Positions 27,965 to 37,532 of a DNA stretch of 64,000 nt are shown here, piece after piece. Below the pieces are notes generated by a model. The model was not told where the DNA came from and searched no databases. It worked only from the letters and a program-made list of their open reading frames with translations. This DNA is from Arthrobacter stackebrandtii. Lineage in GTDB: Bacteria; Actinomycetota; Actinomycetes; Actinomycetales; Micrococcaceae. The translations under genes were made by a program, and so were the position numbers. How positions within the stretch are numbered: position 1 is the stretch's first letter; each line of letters begins with the position of its first letter. The stretch lies in contig NZ_JAGIOI010000001.1 in the NCBI RefSeq assembly GCF_017876675.1, positions 4,154,001 through 4,218,000 of the forward strand, written 5' to 3'.

Positions 27965-28810
27965 CTAGATGCGGCAGGCGTGGATGTTGCTGACCAGGAT
28001 GGCGCGTGCGCCGAGGTCGTACAGTTCATCCATGATGCGGTTGGTGTCCTTGGCCATGACCATGGAGCGCACGGCCACCCAGTCGGTGTCGCGCAGCGGG
28101 GAAACCGTGGGCGACTCCAGGCCGGGGGTCAGGGCTGTGGCCTGGTCCATGAGCGACTTGGGCACGTCGTAGTCGAGCAGGACATACTGGCGGGCCACAA
28201 GGACGCTGTGCAGACGGCGGATGAGCACCTCTAGGCCGGGGGGCGCGGTGACGCCGCGGCGGCCGATCAGCAGTGCCTCGGACTTGAGGATGGGCTCGCC
28301 GAAGATCTCCATGCCCGCGGCCTTGAGCGTGCTGCCGGTTTCCACGACGTCGGCAATCGCGTCTGCGACGCCGAGGCGGACGGAGGATTCCACGGCGCCG
28401 TCGAGGCGGACCACCTGGGCGTTGATGCCCAGCTCGGAGAGGTATTCGCGCAGCAGGCCGTCATAGCTGGTGGCCAGGCGCTTGCCCTCAAGTTCGGCGG
28501 CGCTGGTGAAGTCGCCCACCGGTCCGGCAAAGCGGAAGGTGGAGACGGCGAATCCCAGGGGAAGCAGCTCTTCGGCATCGACCTGGGCGTCCATCAGCAG
28601 GTCGCGGCCGGTGATGCCGACATCCAGGGTGCCGGCACCAACGTACACGGCAATGTCGCGGGGGCGCAGGAAGAAGAATTCAACGTTGTTTTCCGGATCC
28701 ACCATGACCAGTTCACGGGAGTCCCGGCGTTGGCGGTAGCCGGCCTCGGCCAGCATGGCGGAAGCGGATTCGGACAGTGATCCCTTGTTCGGGACGGCAA
28801 CACGCAGCAT
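27965..28810 (-). CDS. hisG: ATP phosphoribosyltransferase (long form)
   Basis: A 281-residue first enzyme of histidine synthesis. Its long form has a C-terminal ACT-like regulatory domain (from about residue 205) that binds histidine for feedback inhibition, so HisZ is not needed. N-terminal [22 protein letters not shown] and the PRPP-binding [11 protein letters not shown] are visible. The ATG at 28810 matches the family start. It lies 94 bp after hisE and 59 bp before hisF. Confidence 0.96.
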   Translation of the reverse strand: MLRVAVPNKGSLSESASAMLAEAGYRQRRDSRELVMVDPENNVEFFFLRPRDIAVYVGAGTLDVGITGRDLLMDAQVDAEELLPLGFAVSTFRFAGPVGDFTSAAELEGKRLATSYDGLLREYLSELGINAQVVRLDGAVESSVRLGVADAIADVVETGSTLKAAGMEIFGEPILKSEALLIGRRGVTAPPGLEVLIRRLHSVLVARQYVLLDYDVPKSLMDQATALTPGLESPTVSPLRDTDWVAVRSMVMAKDTNRIMDELYDLGARAILVSNIHACRI

Positions 28811-28904
28811 AATAAAGTTTCTTTTCAGGTTGGTTCAAGCAAAAGTTTTTCAGCGTTGCGCACAACGCCATTTCAGGGTTGTCTCAAGCAGCCACGGCAC
28901 GTGG

Positions 28905-29168
28905 CTAGAGATGCTTGTAAACGTCCTGAAGGGTCAAACCTTTGGCGATCATCATGACCTGGAGGTGGTAGAACAGCTGGGAAATCTCTTCGGCGCAGGC
29001 TTCTTCCGATTCATACTCGGCAGCCATCCACACCTCAGCGGCTTCCTCAACCACTTTCTTGCCGATACCGTGAATGCCGGAATCAAGTTCGGCGACGGTA
29101 CGGGAGCCGGCGGGCCGCGCTGCGGCTTTCTCACTCAGCTCATCAAAAAGGGATTCGAAGGTCTTCAC
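28905..29168 (-). CDS. hisE: Phosphoribosyl-ATP pyrophosphatase
   Basis: An 87-residue all-alpha MazG-like hydrolase (second step of histidine synthesis). The metal-binding motif is [20 protein letters not shown], followed by [14 protein letters not shown]. The GTG at 29168 has AAGG 8 nt upstream and gives the usual family start [14 protein letters not shown]; a GTG three codons upstream (29177) is possible. It is the first gene of the hisE-G-F unit; hisI is encoded separately. Confidence 0.94.
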   Translation of the reverse strand: MKTFESLFDELSEKAAARPAGSRTVAELDSGIHGIGKKVVEEAAEVWMAAEYESEEACAEEISQLFYHLQVMMIAKGLTLQDVYKHL

Positions 29169-29338
29169 GCCATCCACCTTACTGGTTGGGCATCGTGTTT
29201 ACGGATTTTGAGACGCGGTGCGTCCACATTGTGAACACGTTCCACCGCGCGGCAGGCCGGCGCAGGCTGTCCGGCGCGCCGGGCATGGGAGCAGCGTCAC
29301 AGCGCAGGCGTGGGGCAACGGGGCCCAGTTATGGGCAA

Positions 29339-29394
29339 CAGCCGCCGTTGTCCCACACCTCAGCGCCGTGCAGCCGCCGTTATCTCACTTCTCA
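29339..29394. repeat. Two-copy 32-bp tandem motif between ribH and hisE
   Basis: CAGCCGCCGTTGTCCCAC at 29339-29356 and CAGCCGCCGTTATCTCAC at 29371-29388, offset by 32 bp; the similarity continues over about 24 nt each (18 shown). The second copy runs into the end of ribH. Confidence 0.5.
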
Positions 29395-29873
29395 AGGGAG
29401 GCCAGGGTGAGAGCTGTGGCCACCGCGGCGGTCAGCGCCTCATGCCCCTTGTCCTCCTCAGAGCCGGGCAGACCGGCGCGCGCCAGCCCCTGCTCCTCGG
29501 TGTCACAGGTGAGCACGCCGAAGCCCACGGGCACGCCGGTGCGCACGCTGACATCCGTCAGGCCCATCGTTGCGGCTTGGCAGACATAGTCAAAGTGCGG
29601 GGTGCCGCCGCGGATCACAACACCCAGCGCCACCACAACGTCGAAGGACTTTGCCAGCCGGGCCGCCGCGACCGGCAGTTCAAAGCTGCCGGGCACACGC
29701 ACCACCACGGGTTCGGCGATGCCGGCGTCAGCCGCTCCGCGCAATGCCCCGGCCAGCAGGCCGTCCATGATCTCGGTGTGCCAGCTGGCGGCGACAATGG
29801 CCACCTTCAGCGCCGCGGCCTGCGCCTGGCCCGCCGGGTCGAATCCGATCGTGGGTGCTCCGTGTCCGCTCAT
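29385..29873 (-). CDS. ribH: 6,7-dimethyl-8-ribityllumazine synthase
   Basis: A 162-residue capsid-forming enzyme condensing the RibA and RibB products. It has [49 protein letters not shown] (with the catalytic His in PHFDY) and [16 protein letters not shown]. The ATG at 29873 overlaps the ribA stop (ATGA). Last gene of the riboflavin operon. No intrinsic terminator was recognised before hisE. Confidence 0.95.
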   Translation of the reverse strand: MSGHGAPTIGFDPAGQAQAAALKVAIVAASWHTEIMDGLLAGALRGAADAGIAEPVVVRVPGSFELPVAAARLAKSFDVVVALGVVIRGGTPHFDYVCQAATMGLTDVSVRTGVPVGFGVLTCDTEEQGLARAGLPGSEEDKGHEALTAAVATALTLASLEK

Positions 29874-30619
29874 GATGAAAGTCCTTCCGGGTTGCCGGCT
29901 GGTGCCGGTGTGGCTTCGTTGACGCGGAGCGCATGGTGCATGCGGTCCCGCTTGGTGATCAGGTAACGCAGGTTTTCCTCCCGGGCAGGCACCTCGGCCG
30001 GCACCACTTCCAGCACCTCGATGCCGTGGCGGGCCAGGTCCTGCCCCTTGAGCGGATTGTTGCTCAGCAGCGCGATTCGGCTCAGCCCCAGCGACCGCAG
30101 GATGCCGGCCGCCGCCGCGTAGTCGCGCGCATCCACGGGCAGCCCCAGCTGTTCGTTGGCCTCGACGGTATCGGCGCCTGCCTCCTGCAGGCTGTAGGCC
30201 CGCATCTTGTTGGCCAGGCCAATGCCGCGTCCCTCGTGCCCCCGCAGGTAGACCAGGGTGCCGCCGCGCCGGTGGATGAGCTCCAGTGCGTAGTCCAGCT
30301 GCTCGCCGCAGTCGCAGCGGTAGGAGCCAAAGACGTCCCCCGTGAGGCATTCGGAGTGCAGCCGCACCAGGGGCACGACGCCGGGTCCCGGCCCTGCGCC
30401 GTAACCCCCGCCTTCCAGCGGCTCGCCGGGCGCGCTGACGCTCAGGTGCTCAGCCCCCGTTGCGGCATCGATCCAGGCCTGGGCGGTAAAGGTGCCAAAA
30501 CGGGTGGGCAACTGCACCTGCGGACCACCGCTGACGGCACCTGTGGTGGACTCCGGGCCGTTGCTGCCGGACGGGCTGTCCGGGCGGGTGCCCGCGGGGA
30601 CAGGCGGCTGTGCGCTCAC
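29870..30619 (-). CDS. ribA: GTP cyclohydrolase II
   Basis: A 249-residue zinc enzyme opening GTP for riboflavin synthesis. Zinc cysteines are in [17 protein letters not shown]. The active region includes [18 protein letters not shown], and [12 protein letters not shown] is typical. The first ~35 residues are a Pro/Ser/Gly-rich extension. In many actinobacteria this domain is fused to RibB. Here the GTG start overlaps the ribB stop as GTGA in a different frame, giving two coupled proteins. Confidence 0.94.
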   Translation of the reverse strand: MSAQPPVPAGTRPDSPSGSNGPESTTGAVSGGPQVQLPTRFGTFTAQAWIDAATGAEHLSVSAPGEPLEGGGYGAGPGPGVVPLVRLHSECLTGDVFGSYRCDCGEQLDYALELIHRRGGTLVYLRGHEGRGIGLANKMRAYSLQEAGADTVEANEQLGLPVDARDYAAAAGILRSLGLSRIALLSNNPLKGQDLARHGIEVLEVVPAEVPAREENLRYLITKRDRMHHALRVNEATPAPAGNPEGLSS

Positions 30620-31275
30620 GGCCGTGCCTCCGCACCGTTCGTGGCGGCAGCGGCCGGCTCTGCCGCCAGGTGCGCAACGAGGTCCGCGATGGAAATGAGG
30701 ACCAGGCCGTTGGCGTCGGCAAAGTCGCGCAGCCCGTGCAGGCGCAGCATTTCACCGCCGTCGTCCACAACTTCGGCAATCACGCCGACGGGTTCGGCCC
30801 CCGCCAGCCGGCAGAGGTCCACCGCCGCCTCGGTGTGCCCCGGGCGCTGTCGCACTCCCCCGGCCACGGCGCGAAGGGGGAAGATGTGCCCGGGCCGGGT
30901 GACGGCGTCGGGCATGGAGGAAGGGTCAGCCAGCACGGTGGCGGTGAGCGAGCGGTCCGTGGCGCTGATCCCGGTGGTGACGCCGTGCGCCGCATCGCAC
31001 GAGACGGTGTAGGCGGTGCCCTTAGCGTCCTGGTTGTCGGCGACCATGGGCGGCAGGGACAGGCGGTCGGCGCGGGCTTCGTCCATGGGGATGCAGATGA
31101 CGCCCGAGCTGTGGCGGATTGTCCAGCCCATGAGTGCGGGGGTGCTGTACTGGGCGGCAAAGATGATGTCGCCCTCGTTTTCGCGGTTTTCATCGTCCAC
31201 CACAAGCACGGCTTCCCCGCGGGCGATCGCGGCGACGGCCAGCGGCACCGGGTCCAGGAGTGTCAGCGGGTTCAT
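30616..31275 (-). CDS. ribB: 3,4-dihydroxy-2-butanone 4-phosphate synthase
   Basis: A 219-residue enzyme that makes DHBP from ribulose 5-phosphate. The acidic loop [27 protein letters not shown], and [16 protein letters not shown] with [11 protein letters not shown] carry the substrate and metal ligands. The last ~20 residues are Ala-rich. The ATG at 31275 overlaps the ribE stop (ATGA), and its own stop overlaps ribA. The fused RibBA form is the common alternative; here the frames are separate. Confidence 0.94.
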   Translation of the reverse strand: MNPLTLLDPVPLAVAAIARGEAVLVVDDENRENEGDIIFAAQYSTPALMGWTIRHSSGVICIPMDEARADRLSLPPMVADNQDAKGTAYTVSCDAAHGVTTGISATDRSLTATVLADPSSMPDAVTRPGHIFPLRAVAGGVRQRPGHTEAAVDLCRLAGAEPVGVIAEVVDDGGEMLRLHGLRDFADANGLVLISIADLVAHLAAEPAAAATNGAEARP

Positions 31276-31898
31276 TGTGCGCCGCCCGTGGCGAATTCCA
31301 GCAGGCGCTTGGCGTACTTGGCCAGCACGTCCACCTCAAGGTTGACGGCGCCGCCGGCTTCCTTGGCGCCAAGCCCTGTGGCGGCAAGCGTGACGGGGAT
31401 GAGCCCCACCTCGAACCACTGGTCCTGCTCGGCGGCGCGGCTGACGGCGGTCACAGTCAGGGACACCCCGTCCACGGCGATGGAGCCCTTTTCGGCGATG
31501 TACTGGCCCAGTTCGCGGGGAACGGAGAAACGCAGCGTGTCCCAGGCGCCCTGCTTCTCGCGGTGCAGGAGGGTGCCCACGCCGTCCACATGCCCCTGGA
31601 CCACGTGGCCGTCGAGGCGTCCGCCGGCCGGGACGCAGCGTTCGAGGTTGACGGTGTCCCCGGCGGCCAGGGATCCGGTGGTGGTCCGGCGCAGGGTTTC
31701 ACCCATGACGTCCACGGCCACGGTGCCCCCGGCCAGTTCGACGGCGCTCAGGCACACGCCGTTGACGGCGATGGAGCCGCCGAGGTCCATCCCGTCAAGG
31801 ATCTCCCCGGCCGCCAGCACCAGCCGTGCGGTGCCCTTCTCGGGCAGGTTTTCCAGGGCGAGCACGGTGCCGCGCCCTGCAACAATTCCAGTAAACAT
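31272..31898 (-). CDS. ribE: Riboflavin synthase alpha chain
   Basis: A 208-residue two-barrel dismutase converting two lumazines to riboflavin. It begins with the family signature [12 protein letters not shown]. Each repeat has an [12 protein letters not shown]-like or [11 protein letters not shown] motif, and [12 protein letters not shown] lies between them. The ATG is 1 bp after the ribD stop. Some naming schemes call this gene ribC. Confidence 0.95.
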   Translation of the reverse strand: MFTGIVAGRGTVLALENLPEKGTARLVLAAGEILDGMDLGGSIAVNGVCLSAVELAGGTVAVDVMGETLRRTTTGSLAAGDTVNLERCVPAGGRLDGHVVQGHVDGVGTLLHREKQGAWDTLRFSVPRELGQYIAEKGSIAVDGVSLTVTAVSRAAEQDQWFEVGLIPVTLAATGLGAKEAGGAVNLEVDVLAKYAKRLLEFATGGAQ

Positions 31899-31899
31899 T

Positions 31900-33051
31900 T
31901 CAGCTTCCTTCCGGAGCGGCCTTGGCCGGCATGAGTGTCAGCTTCAGGTCCGGCCCAAGGATTTCCACGGGGCCGGTGAGTGTTGCATCCCATTCCCAGC
32001 GCTGGGCCTGGGCGAGGGTGCCGATGCCGAGGTCGGTGAGGGCCGGGATGCCCGAGCCCAGCAGGGTGGGTGCCAGGTAGACGACGAGTTCGTCCACGAG
32101 CCCCTGTTCAAGGAACGAGGCGTTGATGGTGGCCCCGCCCTCGATCATGAGGTGCCCGACGCCACGGGACTGCAATTCCTGCAGGACGGAGCGGGGGTCG
32201 TGCGTGCGCAGGTGCAGGAAGTCGTCGTCACCGAGGCGGTCCGGGCTGCTCGGTGTGCCCGCCGTGCCGCGGACTGCCGCGTCCTGGGGCACCTCGCGCA
32301 GGCCCATGACCACGCGCAGCGGCTGCTTTGCGGCGTCGGAACCGTCCGCAGCCCGGGCGGTCAGGCGGGGGTTGTCGGCGATGACGGTGCCGGTGCCCAC
32401 CACAATCGCGTCCACGCGGGCCCGCAGTTCGTGCGAATCCTGGCGGGATTCCTGGGAGGTGATCCACTGGCTGGTGCCGTCGACGGCGGCAATCCGCCCG
32501 TCCACTGTCTGTGCCAGCCGGGCCGTGACGAACGGCCGTTTCTCCCGAACTGCCACGAACCACTGCCGGTTCAGGTCCTCCGCTTCCGCGGCCATCAGTC
32601 CCATGCGCACGTTGATGCCCTCGTTGGCCAGGATCTCGGCGCCTCCCGCGGCAGGCTGGTGGGGGTCGCGCACGGCAAACACCACGTTGCCGATTCCCGC
32701 GTCCAGGATCGCCTGCGTGCAGGGGCCCGTCAGGCCCGTGTGGCTGCACGGCTCGAGCGTGACAATCAAGGTTGCCGCCGAAAGGTCGCGCTTGACGCCC
32801 GTGCCCAGCAGCCGGTTGATGACGTCGGTTTCCGCATGGGCCGTGCCGGCGCCGCGGTGGTATCCGATGGCAAGGAACGTTCCGTCGGCGTCGATGATGA
32901 CGGCGCCCACCAGCGGGTTGGCGCCGCGCACGCCCTGGCGTGCGGCCGAGAGTGCCGTTTCCATGCCGAGGATTTCTGCATCGCTGAAAACCTCGGGCTC
33001 ATTGTTCTGCTCATTGTGCTGGTTGGCGGGGAACAGTTCGCTGAAATTCAT
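31900..33051 (-). CDS. ribD: Bifunctional riboflavin-specific deaminase/reductase
   Basis: A 383-residue two-domain enzyme. The N-terminal deaminase has zinc ligands in TAHAETDVI and LEPCSHTGLTGPC. The C-terminal reductase has FVTARLAQTVDGRIA, QDSHELRARVDAI and MIEGGATINASFL. The ATG overlaps the ribM stop as ATGA, so it is coupled to the transporter gene. Confidence 0.95.
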   Translation of the reverse strand: MNFSELFPANQHNEQNNEPEVFSDAEILGMETALSAARQGVRGANPLVGAVIIDADGTFLAIGYHRGAGTAHAETDVINRLLGTGVKRDLSAATLIVTLEPCSHTGLTGPCTQAILDAGIGNVVFAVRDPHQPAAGGAEILANEGINVRMGLMAAEAEDLNRQWFVAVREKRPFVTARLAQTVDGRIAAVDGTSQWITSQESRQDSHELRARVDAIVVGTGTVIADNPRLTARAADGSDAAKQPLRVVMGLREVPQDAAVRGTAGTPSSPDRLGDDDFLHLRTHDPRSVLQELQSRGVGHLMIEGGATINASFLEQGLVDELVVYLAPTLLGSGIPALTDLGIGTLAQAQRWEWDATLTGPVEILGPDLKLTLMPAKAAPEGS

Positions 33052-33788
33052 GGTTTGGCCTCTCGATTGCTCACGGTAATGTCAGGAAAGGTGGTGTCCA
33101 CCGAAACCTGGCGGTCCTGCACATCACGATTGTGCCGCACCCGCCACCAGACAAAGAATCCGGCCAGGGTGAAGGCTCCGTAGAAGACGTACATGAACGC
33201 CGAGGCGTAGTAGCCTGCGCTGAACAGCAGGGGCACGCCCACCAGGTCAACGGCCACCCAGATCAGCCAGAACTCCACCCAGCCCTTGGCCATGCCGTAG
33301 GTGGCCAACAGGGATCCCATGAAGATCCAGGCATCCGCCCAGACGGGTTCGTAGGAGCCCATGGCCCTGAAAATGGGGGTCAGTATGGCTGTGCCGGCGA
33401 TCATGGCGGCCACCAGGAGCCAGCGTACGCGGCCCCCCGCCCAACGGGGCTCGACGGCTTCGCCCACGTGGGTGCCGGCGTCGTCCCGGCCGCGGCGGGT
33501 CTGGTTCCAGCGGTGCCATCCGTAGATGGACACGGCGATGAACATGATTTGGCGCCCGGCCTGGCCAAGCAGGTTGACGTGGTCGGCGGTGCCGAACAGT
33601 GTGCCCACGAAGACCGTGAACAGCAGTAGGTTTCCGATGATGCCCACCGGCCATGCCCAGATTTTACGGCGCATGCCGCCGAGGGCGCTGGCGAGCCCAA
33701 AAATGTTGCCTATGACTTCGCGCCAGAGGAGGAACCCGCCACCGGCGAATTCCATTTTGGCGTCAAAGAGCCATCGCAGAAAGTCCAT
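33048..33788 (-). CDS. ribM: PnuC-family vitamin transporter, probably riboflavin importer RibM
   Basis: A 246-residue membrane protein with about seven hydrophobic helices. It has PnuC-family features such as NIFGLASALGGMRRKIWAWP and SIYGWHRWNQ. PnuC-type proteins import nicotinamide riboside, but actinobacterial members first in an FMN-riboswitch-controlled riboflavin operon (RibM/PnuX) import riboflavin. The FMN element directly upstream and coupling to ribD support the latter. The ATG at 33788 has GGGAAGG 5-6 nt upstream; the longer upstream frame reads through the riboswitch and is rejected. Confidence 0.88.
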   Translation of the reverse strand: MDFLRWLFDAKMEFAGGGFLLWREVIGNIFGLASALGGMRRKIWAWPVGIIGNLLLFTVFVGTLFGTADHVNLLGQAGRQIMFIAVSIYGWHRWNQTRRGRDDAGTHVGEAVEPRWAGGRVRWLLVAAMIAGTAILTPIFRAMGSYEPVWADAWIFMGSLLATYGMAKGWVEFWLIWVAVDLVGVPLLFSAGYYASAFMYVFYGAFTLAGFFVWWRVRHNRDVQDRQVSVDTTFPDITVSNREAKP

Positions 33789-33910
33789 TGTTACCTTCCC
33801 TTTGCAAGACCGCGATGGCTCCGGGGGTAACGTACGGCCAAGGCGCCGGGGTGCAGGGGCGCGCGGCACGGTGGTGCCGGCACACCCCTGGCCTGGCGGC
33901 CAAGGCTGTT

Positions 33911-34051
33911 CGTGCTTCTCCCATCCAGACTTTAACTGTCGGTTCCGGAATTTCACCAGATCAACCGTGCGCTGCCTGCTGTTTCCAGTGGGCTGCGCGC
34001 GGGTCGCGGACTATAACCGCCGGTTCGGAATTACACCGACCCCGGAGCACG
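33911..34051 (-). promoter_or_regulatory. FMN riboswitch (RFN element) of the riboflavin operon
   Basis: On the minus strand the conserved RFN blocks appear in order: GGGGTCGGTGTAATTCCGAA, ACCGGCGGTTATAGTCCGCG, then after a variable stem TTGATCTGGTGAAATTCCGG, AACCGACAGTTAAAGTCTGG and ATGGGAGAAG. It lies about 120 bp upstream of the ribM start. FMN binding is expected to shut off the operon. The mechanism (termination or RBS masking) was not resolved. Confidence 0.96.
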
Positions 34052-34159
34052 TAATATTCAATTGCGCCCGCGGTTGCGGGCGACTTCCTCCATTATGGCA
34101 CCTTTTCGATGCCGTCCTGCCCCGCCCCTCGCGGGGCGAATGCACAGAGCATAAGCGTA

Positions 34160-34186
34160 CCGGGGCAGGATTCATTCCCGCCCCGG
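34160..34186 (-). terminator. Stem-loop downstream of rpe
   Basis: CCGGGGCAGGA pairs with TCCCGCCCCGG (one mismatch) around a TTCAT loop. It lies 97 bp past the rpe stop and ahead of the riboswitch, so it could end the def-fmt-rsmB-rpe transcript. No T run. Confidence 0.5.
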
Positions 34187-34282
34187 CCGCGCCAGCGGAG
34201 CCCCGCGGCAGTTGCTGGACCGATTCGAGCCAAGATCTACTGTTTGGCCCAACGGCCGCCACAAGGAATCGGCAGCGACCGT

Positions 34283-34969
34283 CTACCGGCCTGCTTGCCC
34301 GAAGGCGAGCTGCCCCTTGGCGCGCAGGGAGTTGATGGCGTCCTCGGGCGAGGGCTTGCCGTATACCGCCGAGCCCGCCACGAAGATGTTCGCACCGGCC
34401 TCGGCAGCGCGCGTGATGGTTTCCTCCGTGATGCCGCCGTCCACCTGGATGGCCACGTTGACGCCGCTGCCTTCGATGGCGGCGCGTGCGCGCCGGATCT
34501 TGGGCAGCGTGACATCCAGGAACGACTGCCCGCCAAAGCCCGGTTCCACGGTCATGATCAGCAGCATGTCCAGTTCCGGCAGCATGTCCAGGTAAGGTTC
34601 GACGGCGGTTGCCGGCCGAAGCGCCATGCCCGCCTTTGCGCCGCGGGCACGCAATTCACGGGCCAGCTTGATGGGCGCATCCGACGCCTCCACGTGGAAG
34701 GTGACCGAATCCAGCCCGGCATCTGCATACAGCGGCGCCCAGCGGTCGACGTCGGCGATCATCAGGTGGGCGTCCAGCGGCACGGGGCTGACCTGCTGGA
34801 TCCGCTCCACCACGGGCAGCCCGATGGTCAGGTTGGGCACGAAGCGGTTGTCCATGACGTCCACGTGCACGGCGTCTGCATTGGCGATGCGGGCCAGTTC
34901 GGCCTCAAGGTTGACGAAATCTGCCGAAAGGATGCTGGGGTTGATGCAGCAGGCAAGTGGTTTGCTCAC
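34283..34969 (-). CDS. rpe: Ribulose-phosphate 3-epimerase
   Basis: A 228-residue TIM barrel interconverting ribulose 5-phosphate and xylulose 5-phosphate. It has [35 protein letters not shown] (metal His/Asp), [24 protein letters not shown] and [10 protein letters not shown]. The GTG at 34969 has AGGAA upstream and matches the family start; the longer upstream frame is rsmB shadow. It lies 71 bp after rsmB. Confidence 0.96.
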   Translation of the reverse strand: MSKPLACCINPSILSADFVNLEAELARIANADAVHVDVMDNRFVPNLTIGLPVVERIQQVSPVPLDAHLMIADVDRWAPLYADAGLDSVTFHVEASDAPIKLARELRARGAKAGMALRPATAVEPYLDMLPELDMLLIMTVEPGFGGQSFLDVTLPKIRRARAAIEGSGVNVAIQVDGGITEETITRAAEAGANIFVAGSAVYGKPSPEDAINSLRAKGQLAFGQAGR

Positions 34970-35040
34970 GAAAAGTTCCTCATCATTTTCTTGGATTTGG
35001 CGGGTGTGCCGGCGCGGGACGCAGCCGGCGCCGGCCGGTG

Positions 35041-36615
35041 CTAGTTCTTGCGGATCAGGGCCATGAACATGGCGTCGCTCTGGTGGATGTGCGGCCACAG
35101 CTGCGCCATCATCCGGTGGGCGGGAACGGCCGAGGTGGTGTTGCCGGCACCGATGCTTCCGCTGAGGCTGACGGCGTCCAATGCGGCGCCGGCGTCGAGC
35201 AACTCCAGGTCCGTGCGCTTGCGCATGGCATCCTCCACGACGGCGATGGTCTCGGCCACGTGCGGGGAGCATGTCACGTAGGCCACGACTCCCCCGGGCT
35301 TGACGGCCGCCAGGGCGGATTCCAGGAGCTCGCGCTGCAGCGGGCCGAGCTCGGCGACGTCGGAGAGCTTGCGGCGCCAGCGTGATTCCGGGCGGCGGCG
35401 CAGGGCGCCCAGGCCCGTGCACGGTGCGTCCACGAGGATGCGGTCAAAGGCTTCGGGGTGTTCCCTGCCAATGTCGCGCCCGTCGCCGGTGCGCACGGTC
35501 CAGCTGTCGGCAGGCACGGCGGCCAGGGCCTGCGAGACTAGCTTGGCGCGGTGCGGTGCCGGTTCATTGGCGAGCATCCAGGCATCCTGCTCGGCGGCCA
35601 GGGCGGCCAGCAGCGCTGCCTTTCCACCCGGGCCGGCGCACATGTCCAGCCAGCGTTCCTCGCCGTCGGTCTTCTCGGTGGAGACCATGACCGCGGCCAG
35701 GGCGCGGGCCACCAGCTGCGAACCGGCATCCTGGACGCGCACGGAACCGTCGCGGACACTGTCCAGCCGGCCCACGTCGCCGCCGGAGGACAGCGCGGAA
35801 TCGATCACGAGCTCACCCGGCGTGAAGCCGGCGTCGAAGGCTTCGTCCAGGCTGCCCAGGCCGGGCAGGGCCACAAGGTTCACGACCGGTGCGGCGTTGT
35901 CGGCCTCGAGCAGCGCCTCGATTTCGCTGACGTCGCGGCCGTGGGCAACGAGCGCCTGGCGCATGGCCCGCACAATCCATTCCGGGTGGGCATGCACGAT
36001 GGATGCGATTTTGACGTCGTCGCCCAGCCCGTCGGTGAGCTCGGCCAGCCACTGCGGCAACTCCTTCGCGGCAACCTTGCGCAGCACGGCGTTGACCAGG
36101 CCCGACGGTCCGGCACCAATGACGGCACGGGCAAGGCCAACGGTCTGGTCCAGCGCGGCGTGGGTGGGCACGCGCATGGCCATGAGCTGGTGGGCGCCGA
36201 TGCGCAGGGCGTCCAGAATGGCGGGGTCAAGCTCGGACAGCGGGCGGTCCACGCACTTGGCCAAGATGGCGTCGTACGTGCCCTGCGCGCGGAGCGCCCC
36301 GTAAGTCAGTTCGGTGGCGAATCCGGCGTCGCGGCGGTCCAGCCCGTGCTTGCGAATGCGCGTGGGCAGCACGAGGTTGGCGTAGGCGTCGTCGGCCGAG
36401 ACCGCACGGAGCACCTCAAAGGCGACGAGCCGTGCGGGGTCGGCCACGCGGGTGCGCTGGCCGGGCGCCGTCTCGGTCCGGTTGCGCCCCGTGCTGCGGT
36501 TGCGTTCGCGGCCGGCATCGTCACGACGCCGGACGCCTCCCCCGCGCTGGCCTCCGCCGGAGTTCTGGCGGGCCGAGTTCTGGTGGCCCGAACGTCCGCC
36601 TTGTTCGCTGGTCAT
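35041..36615 (-). CDS. rsmB: 16S rRNA (cytosine-5) methyltransferase, RsmB/Sun family
   Basis: A 524-residue AdoMet enzyme. A disordered Arg/Gly-rich N-terminus (about residues 1-55) leads into a NusB-like RNA-binding domain (about 60-200). The Rossmann methyltransferase domain follows, with [18 protein letters not shown] (AdoMet site). The catalytic cysteines are in [16 protein letters not shown] and [10 protein letters not shown]. The ATG overlaps the fmt stop by 4 bp. Part of def-fmt-rsmB, a common grouping. Confidence 0.94.
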   Translation of the reverse strand: MTSEQGGRSGHQNSARQNSGGGQRGGGVRRRDDAGRERNRSTGRNRTETAPGQRTRVADPARLVAFEVLRAVSADDAYANLVLPTRIRKHGLDRRDAGFATELTYGALRAQGTYDAILAKCVDRPLSELDPAILDALRIGAHQLMAMRVPTHAALDQTVGLARAVIGAGPSGLVNAVLRKVAAKELPQWLAELTDGLGDDVKIASIVHAHPEWIVRAMRQALVAHGRDVSEIEALLEADNAAPVVNLVALPGLGSLDEAFDAGFTPGELVIDSALSSGGDVGRLDSVRDGSVRVQDAGSQLVARALAAVMVSTEKTDGEERWLDMCAGPGGKAALLAALAAEQDAWMLANEPAPHRAKLVSQALAAVPADSWTVRTGDGRDIGREHPEAFDRILVDAPCTGLGALRRRPESRWRRKLSDVAELGPLQRELLESALAAVKPGGVVAYVTCSPHVAETIAVVEDAMRKRTDLELLDAGAALDAVSLSGSIGAGNTTSAVPAHRMMAQLWPHIHQSDAMFMALIRKN

Positions 36616-37532
36616 TCAAACACCACATCTTCCTTGTTGGCCAGGCCCCTGGCCCAGTCTGTTGCCTTCATCATTTTCTTTCCTGCCGGCTGGACCTCGC
36701 CGAGTTCAACGGCATGCGATCCCGTCCCCACCAGCACGGCCTTGCCGTCAACCCGCAGGCGGGCCGGCGCCAGGTCCGCCACGTCGGCGCGCAGTGCCAC
36801 CGGTCCCAGCTTGAACCTTTGCCCGGCCAGCATGGTCCAGGCGCCGGGTTCGGTGGTGACGCCGCGGATGCGCCGGTTGATGGCCAGGGCGGGGTCCGTC
36901 CATGAAACATGGCCGTCCTCGAGCGTCAGCTTGGGCGCCAGCGAGATTTCCCCCTGCTGCGGCACTCCGGTGACCATGCCGGCGCCGATGCCGTCGATGG
37001 TCTGGGCCAGCAGCACGGCGCCGCTGTGCGACAGCCGTTCCAGCAAGGCCGCACTGGTGTCGGCGGCGCCAATGGATTCGGTCATGGTGCCGTAGACGGG
37101 GCCGGTGTCCAGCCCCTTCTCCAGCAGGAACGTGGAGGCGCCGGTGACCTCGTCGCCGTTGATGATCGAATGCTGCACGGGCGCCGCACCGCGCCAGGCG
37201 GGCAGCAGCGAAAAGTGCAGGTTGATCCAGCCGTGGACGGGGATGCCCAACGCACTCTCCGGGATGAGGGCGCCGTAGGCCACAATGGCGGCGACGTCCG
37301 GTGCGGCGGCGGCGATCGCCGCGGCAGCCCCGGCGTCGATCTTGTCCGCCTTGATGACATGCAGGCCCAGCTCGGCGGCCCGGGCGGCGACAGGCGACGG
37401 TGTCATGATGCGCTTGCGGCCCAGTGGCGCATCGGGGCGGGTCAGGACGGCGACGATTTCATGGCCGGCGGCCTGGAGGGCTGCCAGGGAGGGCAGCGCT
37501 ACGGCGGGGGTTCCGGTAAAAAGCACCTTCAC
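36612..37532 (-). CDS. fmt: Methionyl-tRNA formyltransferase
   Basis: A 306-residue enzyme that formylates initiator Met-tRNA. It has VLFTGTPAVALPSLAAL, the catalytic block NLHFSLLPAWRGAAPVQHSI (Asn/His), and TGASTFLLEKGLDTGPV. A C-terminal OB domain follows. The GTG at 37532 overlaps the def stop as GTGA. The upstream frame extension is def shadow. Confidence 0.95.
   Translation of the reverse strand: MKVLFTGTPAVALPSLAALQAAGHEIVAVLTRPDAPLGRKRIMTPSPVAARAAELGLHVIKADKIDAGAAAAIAAAAPDVAAIVAYGALIPESALGIPVHGWINLHFSLLPAWRGAAPVQHSIINGDEVTGASTFLLEKGLDTGPVYGTMTESIGAADTSAALLERLSHSGAVLLAQTIDGIGAGMVTGVPQQGEISLAPKLTLEDGHVSWTDPALAINRRIRGVTTEPGAWTMLAGQRFKLGPVALRADVADLAPARLRVDGKAVLVGTGSHAVELGEVQPAGKKMMKATDWARGLANKEDVVFE

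Noticed and set aside
30610-33183. 857-codon plus-strand open frame opposite the riboflavin genes
   Set aside because: It lies entirely antisense to ribB, ribE and ribD, reads as low-complexity sequence and has no motif; it reflects GC-rich codon bias.
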